Assembly (NCBI RefSeq): GCF_030035675.1
Contig: NC_084500.1
Location: 9,750,720 to 9,814,719 of the forward strand
Length of the DNA: 64,000 nt
Source of the DNA: Rhineura floridana
Lineage: Eukaryota > Chordata > Lepidosauria > Squamata > Rhineuridae
Direction of reading: 5' to 3'
Shown here piece by piece: positions 10,132-19,426 of the stretch; the stretch's first letter is position 1, and each line of letters starts with the position of its first letter. A program made the position numbers and the translations under genes. The notes below the pieces were generated by a model that did no database searches, had not been told where the DNA came from, and saw only the letters and a list, made by a program, of their open reading frames with translations.

Positions 10132-10428
10132 TCTTACAGCCATACCACCCCGAACACGCCCAGCTTTGTTTGGTCTCAGAAGCGAAGCAGGGTTGGGCCT
10201 GGTCAATATTTGGAGGCAAGACTGCCTGGGAATACTGAGAGCTGTAGGCTTCCCCTCCGTGACTGGAGGCAGTATACTTCGCAATACCAGTGGCTGGAAA
10301 CCACAGGAGGGGAGAATGCTCTTGCACCCAGGTCCTGCTTGCGGGCTTCTTCCCCTTGGGGCACCAAGCTGTACTAGATGGGCCACTGGCCTGATCCAGC
10401 AGCCAGGCTCTTCTGATGTTCTCATGTC
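10132..10428 (+). mobile_element. 5S rRNA-like / CR1-tailed chimeric SINE
   Basis: Positions 10132-10252 (121 bp) align end to end with vertebrate 5S rRNA: GCCATACCACCCCGAACACG, GAAGCAGGGTTGGGCCTGG (box A region), GCCTGGGAATAC (box C region) and CTGTAGGCTT at the end. The next base begins the CR1 3' tail (GGAGGCAGTATACTTC to CTGATCCAGCAG and TCTTCTGATGTTCTC), the same tail as at 3920-4078. A 5S-derived head with a CR1-type tail is the architecture of SINE3 elements, which borrow CR1 machinery. It is diverged from 5S rRNA and cannot be a working rRNA gene. Chance adjacency is possible but the junction is seamless. Confidence 0.7.
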
Positions 10429-10811
10429 CAGTAATGAAGTGGCAAATTCAGAAGTGAAGGGTCTCTTCATGTTAGTCCCAACCACGCCCCCTGCCCCCTT
10501 TGGCTTCTGGGTTGAGAATGAGATCCTCTTTCTCCCACAGCAGCAGACATCCCTAGGAGGCAATAAGCATGAAAGAGGAGAATGTTAGCCACTGAGAAGA
10601 GTCTTCTAACATGCTACCTTGTCCTTTCCTGCTGATTTGGAGCCAATTAGAGTGAAAAAAGAGGTGAGTCAGCCCTGAGAAGACTCTTCTCAGAAGCTAA
10701 CATGCTGCATTAACAAAGATCTTATTCTCCACCCGGGGGGGGGAAGGAGAGGGTGTGGCTGTGACTATCATCAAGGGACCCTGCACTTCTGAATTTGCCA
10801 CTACGCTACTG
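10429..10811. mobile_element. Palindromic (foldback) derivative of the hAT-like GTGTAGT family
   Basis: The right arm ends GCACTTCTGAATTTGCCACT then ACGCTACTG. The left arm begins CAGTAATGAAGTGGCAAATT then CAGAAGTG, its reverse complement. The right arm matches the right parts of 20546-20877 and 35794-36164. Here the left end has been replaced by an inverted copy of the right end, giving arms of about 180 bp. The flanks (CTCATGTC and CTGTTATT) do not make a convincing target duplication. Confidence 0.65.
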
Positions 10812-11510
10812 CTGTTATTAACCAGAGGTGGGAAACCTTTGTCAGCTGGAGCCTTTCATGCTCACAGGATGCTGGAGACATTGAGACCCTGCTCCCAAAA
10901 TAGTAAGGGGTCTAAGACCCCCTGAGTCCCTGGACGATTACATCCATGAACAACAGTGAGAGTCACATCCTCTATTTGTCTCATTTTCTTTGAAAGCTGT
11001 ATTGATATTCTCTGGTCGGGACTGAGCCCTGTCTAATAATGGGAGTTTTCCCCTTCATTGCTTGAGCCTCTCCATCACTTTTCGCAGGGCTCGGAAACAG
11101 GCACGCAGCGAAGGAAGCTCCCATTCAATACGAATATAGTCCTGAATGCAAATTTTTCCAGCCAGCTATAGACATACAAATTGTAGACTAGCAAGCCCTC
11201 GAAAGGTGGGGCGACTTCTGGGTGACTCTTGACGCCATTTTTTTCCTCCTTAGAGGGATAAAAAGCAATAGCTTTTCCTAAAACACAGTCTAGGATTTTA
11301 TTTTAATTCCTTGCTGGGATTGATAGCAACATTCCCCTCATGTTAATTTTTTTTTTAACAAAGCAGTTCGTGATCTTTGAAACCAGCTGTTTTGTTTGTG
11401 AGATATTTCAGGCTTTTGTTTTGAAAATTAAATGCAACTATGACACACATGCACCAGCTGCTGTTTTGCCGCTGATGGACCTTATGCAGCGTATTGGGGG
11501 GGGTACAGAA
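10812..11510. other. Unassigned intergenic sequence
   Basis: No gene or clear repeat end is visible. A short MITE-like phrase follows 10820. The sequence CTGTCTAATAATGGGAG near 11028-11050 resembles CTGTCTAATAATGAACAG near 8476 in the gypsy 3' flank, so an LTR-like scrap may be present. Confidence 0.4.
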
Positions 11511-11959
11511 TAGAGTTACCAGGTATCCGTTTTTCGGCCAGAGTCTCTGGGTTTTTTGGGGGGCCCTCCGGCTCTCCGGCTAGCACCCCTTAATCTCCGG
11601 ACTCCCAGCTTCAATTAAAAAAAATAAGTTCTAGGTGGTCTGGTTCCCGAGATATACACCAAAACATCAGCTCCTCCCCCGCGACTGTTTAATCTATTTA
11701 ACTGATACAACGCTGAAGTTGGTTCCTAGTTCCCAGTTGCTTATTTGCTTGAAAGTTCAAAACACTAAAAAAGAAGAGTTGACAACTACAGCAACTTCAA
11801 ACCAAACTTAACATATTTCTGAACCCCAAAATATATGTTGGGGTACCCTGTATGATATATCACTGTGATCGGGGGACTCTCCCCGTGAAGAATAACAATA
11901 CATTGATGTAATCTACATCATCAGGCGTCTGATAGTATCATAAATACACAATGATGTCA

Positions 11960-12885
11960 TAAAATCATAAAAAATAAGTAACTGGGGGTGCCCACCCCAA
12001 ACTCTGCTCTGGGACAGGACAAATCATATACCCCAGGAAAGTGGAGGGTGTTCTCTACGAGATGCCACTGCATCCTGCCTGGCCCAGAGCTTCTGCTGGG
12101 CACAGAGCACGGAGGAGGACATCTATGCAAAATCAAAGCAGACCAAACATACAGGAAAAAATAAGTAACTGGGGGTGCCCACCCCAAAATCTGCTCTGGG
12201 CCAGGACAAATCATATACCCCAGGAAAGGGGAGGGTGTCCTCTATGAGATGCCAATGCATCCCGTCCAGCCCAGAGCTTCTGCTGGGCACCGGGCATGCA
12301 CAGGTGCATCAATGCAAAATCAAAGTGGACAAAAACACATAGAAAAAAATAAGTAACTGGGGGTACCCACCCCAAGATCTGCTCTGGGACAGCACAAATC
12401 ATATACCCCAGGAAAGGGGAGGGTGTCCTCTACGTGATGCCACTGCACCCCACCTGGCCCAGAGCTTCTGCTGGGCGCAGGGCACAGAAGAGGGCATCTA
12501 TACAAAATCAAAGCAGAAAAAGACATACAGGAAAAATAAGTAATTGGGGGTGCCCACCCCAAAATCTGCTCTGGGCCAGGACAAATCATACACCCCATGA
12601 AAGGGGAGGGTGTCCTCTACGAGATGCCACTGCGCCCCACCTGGCCCAGAGCTTCTGCTGGGCACAGGGCACAGAAGAGGGCATCTATACAAAATCAAAG
12701 CAGAAAAAGACATACAGGAAAAATAAGTAATTGGGGGTGCCCACCCCAAAATCTGCTCTGGGCCAGGACAAATCATACACCCCATGAAAGGGGAGGGTGT
12801 CCTCTACGAGATGCCACTGCGTCCCACCTGGCCCAGAGCTTCTGCTGCGCGCAGGAGAAGGATGAGGGCATCTATGCAGACAGAA
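11960..12885. repeat. 187-bp minisatellite, five units
   Basis: The phrase ACTGGGGGTGCCCACCCCAA (or ATTGGGGGTGCC) recurs at 11981, 12168, 12356, 12543 and 12730, a spacing of 187-188 bp. Each unit also contains CTGGGCCAGGACAAATCATA, GAGGGTGTCCTCTACGAGAT and CCCAGAGCTTCTGCTGGGC. The third and fourth junctions share a T variant, so the last units look most recently copied. The last unit decays near 12885. Apparent reading frames across it are products of the periodicity. Confidence 0.9.
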
Positions 12886-13193
12886 AGGGTACCCAGCCAG
12901 CTGGGACTGATTGCTACCACCTGTCCCTCTTTGGAGGGATACATAAGCCGGCTGGCTGGGGTGGCCTGGGTGTTTGTTTGTTTTTTGTGTGCTGCTTTTT
13001 TTTTTTTTTGTGGGATTAAGGAGGATTAATTTTATGATGTTTTAATTGGAAATTGGTTTTAAATTGTTTAGGACTGTGGTTTGTTTTTGTATATGTATAT
13101 TATGTATAGCTTTTTGTTATTGTAAGTCGCCTAGAGTGTCCACTAACCTGGACAGATAGGCGACCGATAAATAAAATATTATTATTATTATTA
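12886..13193 (+). mobile_element. L2 LINE 3' tail within the hAT-like element
   Basis: From about 13010, GATTAATTTTATGATGTTTT runs to GTAAGTCGCCTAGAGTGTCC and GATAGGCGACCGATAAATAA, ending in (ATT)n. This matches in forward sense the 3' tail of the intact L2 (24431 onward, minus strand). The preceding 120 bp (12886-13009) is unassigned and ends in a T-rich run. Confidence 0.65.
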
Positions 13194-13303
13194 AAGAATC
13201 TTCTTACTCATTTCTCAGACCTCTTTCTGAACTGAAGGGTCAAATCTGTAAAGAAGTTTGGAGCAGCCACATTAAACATAAGGGCAGGGCATTCCAGGCA
13301 GGG

Positions 13304-13373
13304 AACTAAGAACGGAGGTTCTGAGAGTAACCATTAGCAAAGCCTCCTCTGCCCGCCCCGTCCCCCCCCCCGC
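13304..13373 (+). repeat. Copy of EXO5 upstream sequence inside the hAT-like element
   Basis: The run CTAAGAACGGAGGTTC through CCATTAGCAAAGCCTCCTC to CCCGCC is shared with 14019-14087, just upstream of the EXO5 start codon, in the same orientation, with few differences. The related block at 61780-61820 lacks this segment: there CAGGCAGGG joins GTTGCCAACCCTG almost directly. The piece was therefore probably inserted here. Confidence 0.7.
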
Positions 13374-13907
13374 CAACCCTGCTTGGATATGGATGTCTTT
13401 GCAGAAGATCCCTAGTCAAGCTTTACCAACAGCACAATCCAAACTATATCTACTCAGAAGTCGGTCCTGTTGAGTTCCATGGGGGCTTAGTCCCTTAGTA
13501 CGTGTGTTTAGAATTGCAGCCTTCAGGAGCATCCATCTTTACTCCTGAATGGTCCCATCTAACATCTCCACAACAGTAGGCTCCTTTCTTCCTACAGTGG
13601 CCTTCTGGTGAAAGCACTTAAACCCTGGTGAAAAGCACTTCTGGCCTGAAAACACTTAAACCCTTCTTGCCGAAAGCAAGTAGGCTAGATTAAATGCTCC
13701 CTACCCAGGCTCCATCTTTTAGCTAAGATGTCTAGCTTAATTTCCAGTCAGATATTTTTTTTAATTGTATGCTCCAAGCTACTGTCGTTGATGCTTAATG
13801 TATCATGCTTAATGACATCACTTAGGCCCGCCCCATGACATCACTAGGGCCCGCCTCTAAATTCTCAGGTTTGGGGATGCTTCTGACCTGGCAACTCTAG
13901 TACAAAA

Positions 13908-14131
13908 CCCGCTTCAGGTTTTCAGAGGCTCTAGCAGGCTCTGAAGTAGGTGTTACTGAAGGAGGTGTTGCTCTAGTCAAGCGCTTATTTTTTTGTTTGA
14001 ATGGGAAGAAAAGGGCCGAGCTAAGAACGGAGGTTCGGAGAGTACCATTAGCAAAGCCTCCTCCGCACCACCCCTCCCTTCCCGCCCTCGCTTGTAGGCC
14101 CCGCTTGTAGCGGCAGAAAGAGAAACAAAAC
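13908..14131 (+). promoter_or_regulatory. EXO5: EXO5 upstream region / 5' UTR
   Basis: This 224-bp stretch lies between the hAT-like element and the EXO5 start codon. It becomes GC-rich from 14030, with CCCTCCCTTCCCGCCCTCG just before the start, and shows no TATA box, fitting a housekeeping promoter. The transcription start is not identifiable. A related copy of 14019-14087 lies at 13304-13373. Confidence 0.45.
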
Positions 14132-14220
14132 ATGTCTGGACTTGACTCCGGATTGGAAGGAGCTGCGTCAGGATTCTCTGATCTGAGCGACTCCGAATTC
14201 CTGGAAATCGAGGAGCCGGA
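14132..14220 (+). CDS. EXO5: EXO5 coding exon 1
   Basis: Encodes residues 1-29 plus two bases of codon 30 ([10 protein letters not shown], then [19 protein letters not shown]). The donor is GTAAGC at 14221. The [11 protein letters not shown] block is conserved in vertebrate EXO5. Confidence 0.93.
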
Positions 14221-17200
14221 GTAAGCATACGCCCCCCGCCATGGCATTTTCTTTCTTTCTTTTTGGCTTGCTTGCTTTGGATCGGCAGCCCCACCCGCTC
14301 ACCCTCTGCTTCCCGCTCTCCCGGACATTTGCTCGGGGGTGGTTGTTTCAGAAACCAGCTGCATTTGCATTTACTTGCTGGTTTTTGATTGTGTGACGTT
14401 GGAATTCCACCTTCCTGCCGTGGATCCCTTTATCTCTCTCTCTTCCCCCTTCCCGCACCCGTTTTATCCTCACAGCAACACTGCGAGGTAGTCTAGAGAT
14501 GGCTCCAGGTCCTCTAGTGAGATTGTGGGCTGAGCTGGTCCTGGCTAAGAGACAACAATGGAATTCTGTGTTTGCTCAGTAAGTAAGCCCCATAGAGTTC
14601 AGTGGGGCTTGGGTAACCCTGATGCTTTAACCCTATAGCCACTTGCCTGGGAGTAAAGCCTCAGTGAATTCTGAGTAGACACGTATTGGATTGCAGTGTT
14701 CGCCAGGTCAGGTGTGAGGAAACTTTGGCCCCTCTGGATGCTGCTGAACTACAACTCCCATCATTCTAGGGCATTGGTCTTGTTTGCTGGGGCTGATGGG
14801 CGTTGTAGTTCAGCAAAGATCTGGGTGACCTTAGGCAAGCTGCTTGCTCTCAGCCCCAGTGGAACTGGAACTGGACTGCCTTCAAGTCGATCCCGACTTA
14901 TGACTACCCTATGAATAGGGTTTTCATGGTAAGCGGTATTCAGAGGGGGTTTACCATTGCCTTCCTCTGAGGCTAGTCCTCCCCAGCTGGCTAGGGCCAG
15001 CTCAGCTTGCCACAGTTGCCCAAGCCAGCCCCTTCCTTGTCTGCAACTGCCAGCTGGGGGGCAACTGGGCTCCTCGCATCTATGCTGCTTGCCCACGGCT
15101 GTACGTGTGGCAGGGCACATAACCTCTGAGCCACTCGCTGTGGGGCTGATCTTTAGCTGGCCCTTTATACCTAGGAGACACAAGCGGGGATTTGAACTCA
15201 CAGACTCTGGACTCCCAGCCAGGCTCTCCTCCCCACCGTGCTATACCAGCTATCTAGGATTTTCATGAGGCTGCGAGGCAGTGACTGGCCCAAAGTCACC
15301 CAGTGAGCTTCATGGCTATGTGGGGATTCGAACCCTGGCTTCCCAGGTCATAGTCCAACACCTTAACCATTACACCACACTGGCTCTCCTCAGCCCTAGT
15401 ATGGAAGGTTAATTCTGACAGGATTGCTGTCACAAGATGGCATAGGTGAAGCACTTTGAATGCTTGAAAGCACCATCAAAATTATTAGGACTGAACCCAG
15501 CTCTCTTCTTGCCCTAGTTTGACACTTCAGTTAGTCCACCACACTGTCAAATAGATACACCTTCAAAGCATTTTTTAAAAGCAAGAAACCTAAAGAGACA
15601 ACCCCTCCCCCCCAACCCCAATAAGACACCTGCAGAACACTGAGTGTTGGAGCAGGAAGAAATGGAGTCTCTTGAAAAAAGGCATGGTTCTCTGGCAGGT
15701 TGGAGCACTGAACAGGGGCACTCCACACCGCAACATTTTGTTTGCATTGATCACTCAGTGAAACCTCTATGCATGCCAGCTAGGAAGCTGCAGCCTGCTG
15801 TTGCCCAGCTTGTGGGTACCTTCCCTAGAAAAGATGGAAGGAGAAAGCATGGAAGATGTGGGTGAGGGCGTAGGAGAGTTGTTTGAATTTTGTCTTTATT
15901 GTAACTCATTCCAGGGATTCAGAAAAGCTGAGCTGTTCCATCGGCCATCCCCCAGGATCCGGGCCTGATGATGTGGCAAAAGAGAACTTGCTTGAAGTGA
16001 TAAAGAGAAAAAGAAGTCAGGTGCCTCTCGAAATGTTCCACCTGCGCTACCTTTCAGTCACAGATATATCTGCTCAAGTGTGGTGTGAACAGCAAATAGT
16101 TTATAGGAGAGAGCATCCGAATCTGCTGCTTCCTGAAAATACTGCACTGCTGGACACAGGAAAGAGCATTCATCTCGCCAGAGGTACTGATCTTTGTGTT
16201 CTATTCCCCACAACGTGTTTTTCTCTCGAACAAAGCTTTTGATTTATAGCAAGGGGACAGAATCTATGACCCTCTAGACCAGCCCAGGAGATCCAGTGGC
16301 CTTCCAGACTCTGTCAGGCAACATCCAACAGCATCCTGACCATCGGCATTGCTGGCATGGACTGATGGAAACTGGAGTCAAAAAGTATCTAGACAGCCAC
16401 AGATTCACAGTGGAGGCTGGCATCCTCGGGCAAAGTGGGATGCCACCCCACTAAATTCAGTGGACCCTCAGGCAGCTTCCACCTGCTTTCCTGCCAGGCC
16501 CAGCGCTAGCAGGCAGCCAGGTTGGGCACTGGCTGAGGGCCCAGCAGTTGAGTCAGCCCCTCCTCGCCGCGAGCTGGCTGTACCACTCTCAGTCAACCCC
16601 CCCTCGCCGCGAGCTGGCTGTACCACTTTCCATGTTGCACTGCCGCTGCCTGGGGCTTAAATAGACCTGGCCATGTCAGCATTTTGGGTGATGGTTGGCA
16701 TGTTGGTATAGTGTGCTAATATGCTGACATGGCCTGGCTTATTTAAGGCCCCCAGCAGTGCCACCACACTGCCGCTGCCTTCGAAGGCCCACTGAAGTCT
16801 GGTGTCCAGGTGCCGGCCCTGCTGCCTGCCTTCCACGGCACTGCCTATCAGTTTCCTTCTTCCCCTTAGAGGGAGTCCTTCTGCCCTTGTAGAACTCAGC
16901 AGGGAGGAGGGTGTTGGTTGTGTATGTTTGTGTTGCTTAATTTCATTTAAAGCAGCACCACAGGAGCAGAGTAACAGCAGATGTTAAAATGCGAGTGTGC
17001 CAGCGTGTGCGTGCGTTTACCTAAGAAAGCAGGCTTTTACCCTGCATCAGCATCACTGAGACTTGAGACTTAGTAAAGTAAGAAAAGCTACTTTATTTAT
17101 AGAAATACATAGTAGATAGAAAGGCAAACCTTGTTCTCACTAACTAACTAAGTTGGAGGCGTAACACCCAGGTGTAGGAGTTAGCCCCATGGCTAGGAGA

Positions 17201-19426
17201 GAGAGCAGAGACAAAGGGATGTCTCCTCTCTCCCGGACAGTCACAGGAGGAAGGAGTGGAAAGGGCAGAAGGAGGAGGGGCAGGTAAGCTTCCCTAAAGA
17301 CGTCACAGTCTAGCGACAGAAGGAAGTCAGTCAGAGCATCACAGGTAAAGGTAAACAAGCCTGTTCATCTGGAGGACCCTAGCTCTATCTCACTTCTGGA
17401 GCACAAAAAAAAAAAGAACAAAACAGGAGTTGCTCTTGCCCCACTTCCAACAGAGGGTTGGGGACAAAACTAGAATTAGTTGCCTCTGGTTCCACCTGCT
17501 TTTGGGCTCCCTGCCTTCCAACCTACTAGGAAACTGACCATGGAAGGGAGGAGGAAATGGAATATCCCAGAAGAGGGCTTAGCTGGCACATTGGGATAAG
17601 GTTCCATTAGACTTGTCTTGATCCCAGTTACATTGGGATCACGAACAACAGCACTCTGCACCACATTTTGATGCAGGTCTCACTCGTCCCATCAACTTTC
17701 TAAGAAGGTGATCACCTTCAAAGAAAAACCTTAGCAGAAACTATTTTAAAGCCCTCTTTTCTCCGGTTTTGAAGATGGGTCTTTAAGACGGCTGACAGCT
17801 ATCTTTTTCATTGGGTGTTTAGCAAAGAAGTTATCTGAGAGTTCTTGCAGAGGTAACTGGTGTTCACTGTGACTGGTATGGCGGGAGTCAGGGAGCCCAA
17901 ATGGTAGGTGGAGCCAGAGCCAATGACGGCAGAGCCGACTCATCCTCCTTTCTGTTGAGTTCTACAAAAGCAACACTGAGACTAAGAAGATCTATCCCCT
18001 GGACTGGCTGTAAGTAGGAATGCAGGCTTTGGGGTGGGGTGGGGGCACTGTCAGAGAGCAGATGGAGGTTGGTAGGGCAATGCCTCATTTGGCCTAATGG
18101 AGCTGCCTGCACTGGGTAATTGGTTAATGCTTCTCTTCCTCTTTGGTTTTTAAATCAGAGTTGGAAGACCATGACCTGGTGATGGTTCACACCACAAGCC
18201 AAGAAGATTCCTGGGCAATCAAAGTGCTGAATCTTCTGATAATGCTTCGTATCCTACAAGCAGGTAAAGGGCTTCGTTCAAGTCATTTAACCTTCCACCT
18301 CCCTCTGGGACTTATTTTTTTTTGTTATTAATGGTGTCCTCTTTCATGGCAGGTCACCGTGTACGAGAATTTCCAGTGTTTGGAGTGCTAGAAGACATTT
18401 TTGTGGTTGGGATCATTGACCAGCTGGGTTATACGGCTAAAGGAGAGCTGGAACTGAATGAGCTGAAGACCCGGAATCAAGCCTCCATGCCTTCGGCGTC
18501 GCAGAAAAAGCGGGATTATTTTCAGGTGAGCAAATAAGCCATGGGCTACAGGAGGCCAGCCTAACTTCTGAGTTCCCCAGCGAAATGGAGCCATGCAATG
18601 TATCCTTCAGGGGCAGAGCCCCTGCTTTGCACGCAGAAAGTTCCAGACATAGGACTGGAAAACAGTTTGGACCGGTGGGTCAGAAGGTAAGGAGCCGATC
18701 TGTTTGGCCACAGATTCCCCATCCCTGCTGCAAGCACTGTACCTCGTTGTCGCTGCTTTGCTATGCAGTACTGTTCTGTTAGTATGGTTAGTGGTTTTGA
18801 GCATTTAGCGCCAGTGCACTTTCCTCAGCACAGGTGCAATACCTGCACCCGTCCAGGTGCTCAACTTAACAATCTGCCCACAGCATCCTGCAGCTTCCGA
18901 GGGAAGCCCCACATAGGCCATAAATAGGGCTGATGTGTTGTTCCATTCTTTCTAGGTCTTTCTGTATAAGTATATCTTTGATGCCATGATGCGAGGGTGC
19001 CTGACATCTGATAGTTTCATCCATCACCTCTGCCTGCGGCCAGAGCAGCCGCTTGGACCCCACGTTCAAGAGCAGGCTCAGAGAGCGGGTTTCACCGTGG
19101 GTTGCTTCCATGACCTCTTGGAGCTTCTCTTCCTCAACTTGTTGCTGCTGGAGATCCCTCCCATCGACCGCTTGCAAATTGAGTACATCCACCAGGAGAC
19201 CGGCACCCCACTGGGCACGGAGGTCTTGGCTTACGACCAGAATGATGTCCGAGCCAAAGTGCAGTATTTCTTAGCCTACTGGAAAGGGCAGCGGGACCCC
19301 GAAGGTGTGGATGTTGAGGACGCTTGGAAGTGTCGCTATTGTGCCTACTCTAATGTTTGTGTGTGGCGGATGGGTGAGAGCCGGAAGCCCAGTAGAAAGG
19401 TGGAAAGAGTCCAAGTGAAAGAATGA
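14132..19426 (+). CDS. EXO5: Exonuclease V (EXO5/DEM1), five coding exons, 368 aa
   Basis: EXO5 is a single-strand-specific, bidirectional DNA exonuclease with a 4Fe-4S cluster, acting in nuclear genome repair. The join 14132-14220, 15915-16183, 18159-18263, 18353-18525, 18956-19426 totals 1107 nt. All four introns are GT-AG and the frame is kept. Length is close to human EXO5 (373 residues). The N-terminus carries the conserved [14 protein letters not shown]. The RecB-like core is GIIDQ (D177) followed by ELNELKTR (E191, K193). The cluster ligands are C87 in VWCEQQ and C338, C341, C347 in [10 protein letters not shown]; all are offset by 5 from human. The start is chosen because it is the only ATG giving the conserved N-terminus in frame. 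The gene looks intact and functional. Introns are filled with SINEs and MITE-like repeats. Confidence 0.97.
14565..14700. repeat. Foldback interspersed repeat (AAGCCCCAT type)
   Basis: Contains TAAGCCCCATAGAGTTCAGT and, after a centre, sequence ending GTAGACACGTATTGGATTGC. This is the pattern of a very common squamate repeat also seen at 22160-22345, 13430-13520, 38985-39110 and 61868-61960. It is non-coding. Confidence 0.5.
14705..14825. repeat. Foldback interspersed repeat (MITE-like)
   Basis: The arms CTGCTGAACTACAACTCCCA and GGCTGATGGGCGTTGTAGTT then CAGCA are inverted copies. Same family as 9857-9997. Confidence 0.65.
14860..15262 (-). mobile_element. tRNA-derived SINE with Bov-B-like tail (Sauria SINE type)
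   Basis: Read on the minus strand, a tRNA-like head (GAGTTCAAATCCCCGC, a B-box pattern, near 15190) is followed by a body and a tail containing GAAAACCCTATTCATAGGGT then GTCGGGATCGACTTGAAGGC. The tail resembles the Bov-B 3' end at 46550-46602. Such a tail lets Bov-B enzymes mobilise the SINE. Confidence 0.65.
15263..15390 (-). mobile_element. Second SINE head fused upstream of the first
   Basis: On the minus strand: GAGAGCCAGTGTGGTGTAAT then GGTTAAGGTGTTGGACTATG and the B-box GGGTTCGAATCCCC. This is the same head as in the SINE at 22769-22999. It breaks off near 15262, where the other SINE begins, giving a double-headed arrangement. Confidence 0.6.
15915..16183 (+). CDS. EXO5: EXO5 coding exon 2
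   Basis: The acceptor is CATTCCAG and the donor GTACTG at 16184. Encodes residues 31-119, including [20 protein letters not shown] with the first cluster cysteine (C87) and the block [12 protein letters not shown]. It ends one base into codon 120. Confidence 0.95.
16184..18158 (+). other. EXO5: EXO5 intron 2
   Basis: A 1.98-kb GT-AG intron. It contains MITE-like sequence at about 16260-16400, a short tandem repeat at 16550-16630 and otherwise unassigned sequence. The stretch 17040-17420 (GCTACTTTATTTATAGAAAT and GACGTCACAGTC) could be a decayed repeat but I could not place it. Confidence 0.8.
16550..16635. repeat. Two-unit GC-rich tandem repeat
   Basis: CCTCGCCGCGAGCTGGCTGT then ACCACT occurs twice, about 44 bp apart, within EXO5 intron 2. 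Confidence 0.75.
18159..18263 (+). CDS. EXO5: EXO5 coding exon 3
   Basis: The acceptor TAAATCAG joins codon 120 (Glu), giving the family phrase R-E-L-E-x-H-D-L-V. Encodes through residue 154 ([18 protein letters not shown]). The donor is GTAAAG at 18264. Confidence 0.93.
18264..18352 (+). other. EXO5: EXO5 intron 3
   Basis: An 89-bp intron from GTAAAG to TTTCATGGCAG, with a T-rich stretch near 18315. No other feature. Confidence 0.9.
18353..18525 (+). CDS. EXO5: EXO5 coding exon 4 (nuclease active site)
   Basis: The acceptor is CATGGCAG and the donor GTGAGC at 18526. Encodes [11 protein letters not shown], the metal-binding Asp of GIIDQLGY (D177), and the Glu/Lys pair of ELNELKTR (E191, K193) of the PD-(D/E)XK nuclease core. 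Confidence 0.95.
18526..18955 (+). other. EXO5: EXO5 intron 4
   Basis: A 430-bp intron with GTGAGC donor and TTTCTAG acceptor. The middle (18605-18770) carries SINE-like phrases (CCCCTGCTTTGCACGCAGAA) but no complete element. Confidence 0.85.
18956..19426 (+). CDS. EXO5: EXO5 coding exon 5 (C-terminal half, iron-sulfur cysteines)
   Basis: The acceptor is TTTCTAG. Encodes residues 213-368, starting [11 protein letters not shown] and including [31 protein letters not shown] and the cysteine triplet C338, C341 and C347. The stop TGA is at 19424-19426. Confidence 0.96.
   Translation, partial: VFLYKYIFDAMMRGCLTSDSFIHHLCLRPEQPLGPHVQEQAQRAGFTVGCFHDLLELLFLNLLLLEIPPIDRLQIEYIHQETGTPLGTEVLAYDQNDVRAKVQYFLAYWKGQRDPEGVDVEDAWKCRYCAYSNVCVWRMGESRKPSRKVERVQVKE

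Larger units (their letters stand above)
11511..13899 (+). mobile_element. hAT-like DNA transposon, family A copy 2, next to EXO5
   Basis: The ends TAGAGTTACCAGG and CCTGGCAACTCTA form a terminal inverted repeat with one mismatch. Flanks are GTACAGAA (11503-11510) and GTACAAAA (13900-13907), a 7/8 match, so an 8-bp target duplication. The left end (11511-11700) matches the reversed right end of copy 1, including AATAAGTTCTAGGTGGTCTG. The inner block 13194-13860 matches 61698-62265. The interior carries a 187-bp minisatellite, an L2 tail and a copied piece of EXO5 upstream sequence, but no transposase. Its right edge is about 230 bp from the EXO5 start codon. Confidence 0.7.
14221..15914 (+). 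other. EXO5: EXO5 intron 1
   Basis: A 1.69-kb GT-AG intron. It holds foldback repeats at about 14565-14700 and 14705-14825 and SINE material at 14860-15390. The rest (14221-14560, 15391-15914) shows no further feature. Confidence 0.85.

Noticed and set aside
10132-10252. A functional 5S rRNA gene
   Set aside because: Too many changes in the box A and box C regions, no T-run terminator at the end, and direct fusion to a CR1 tail.
11957-13029. A series of similar open frames with repeated phrases
   Set aside because: They follow the 187-bp minisatellite period and shift from unit to unit.
17040-17420. Possible solo LTR in EXO5 intron 2
   Set aside because: No paired termini or target duplication could be found.
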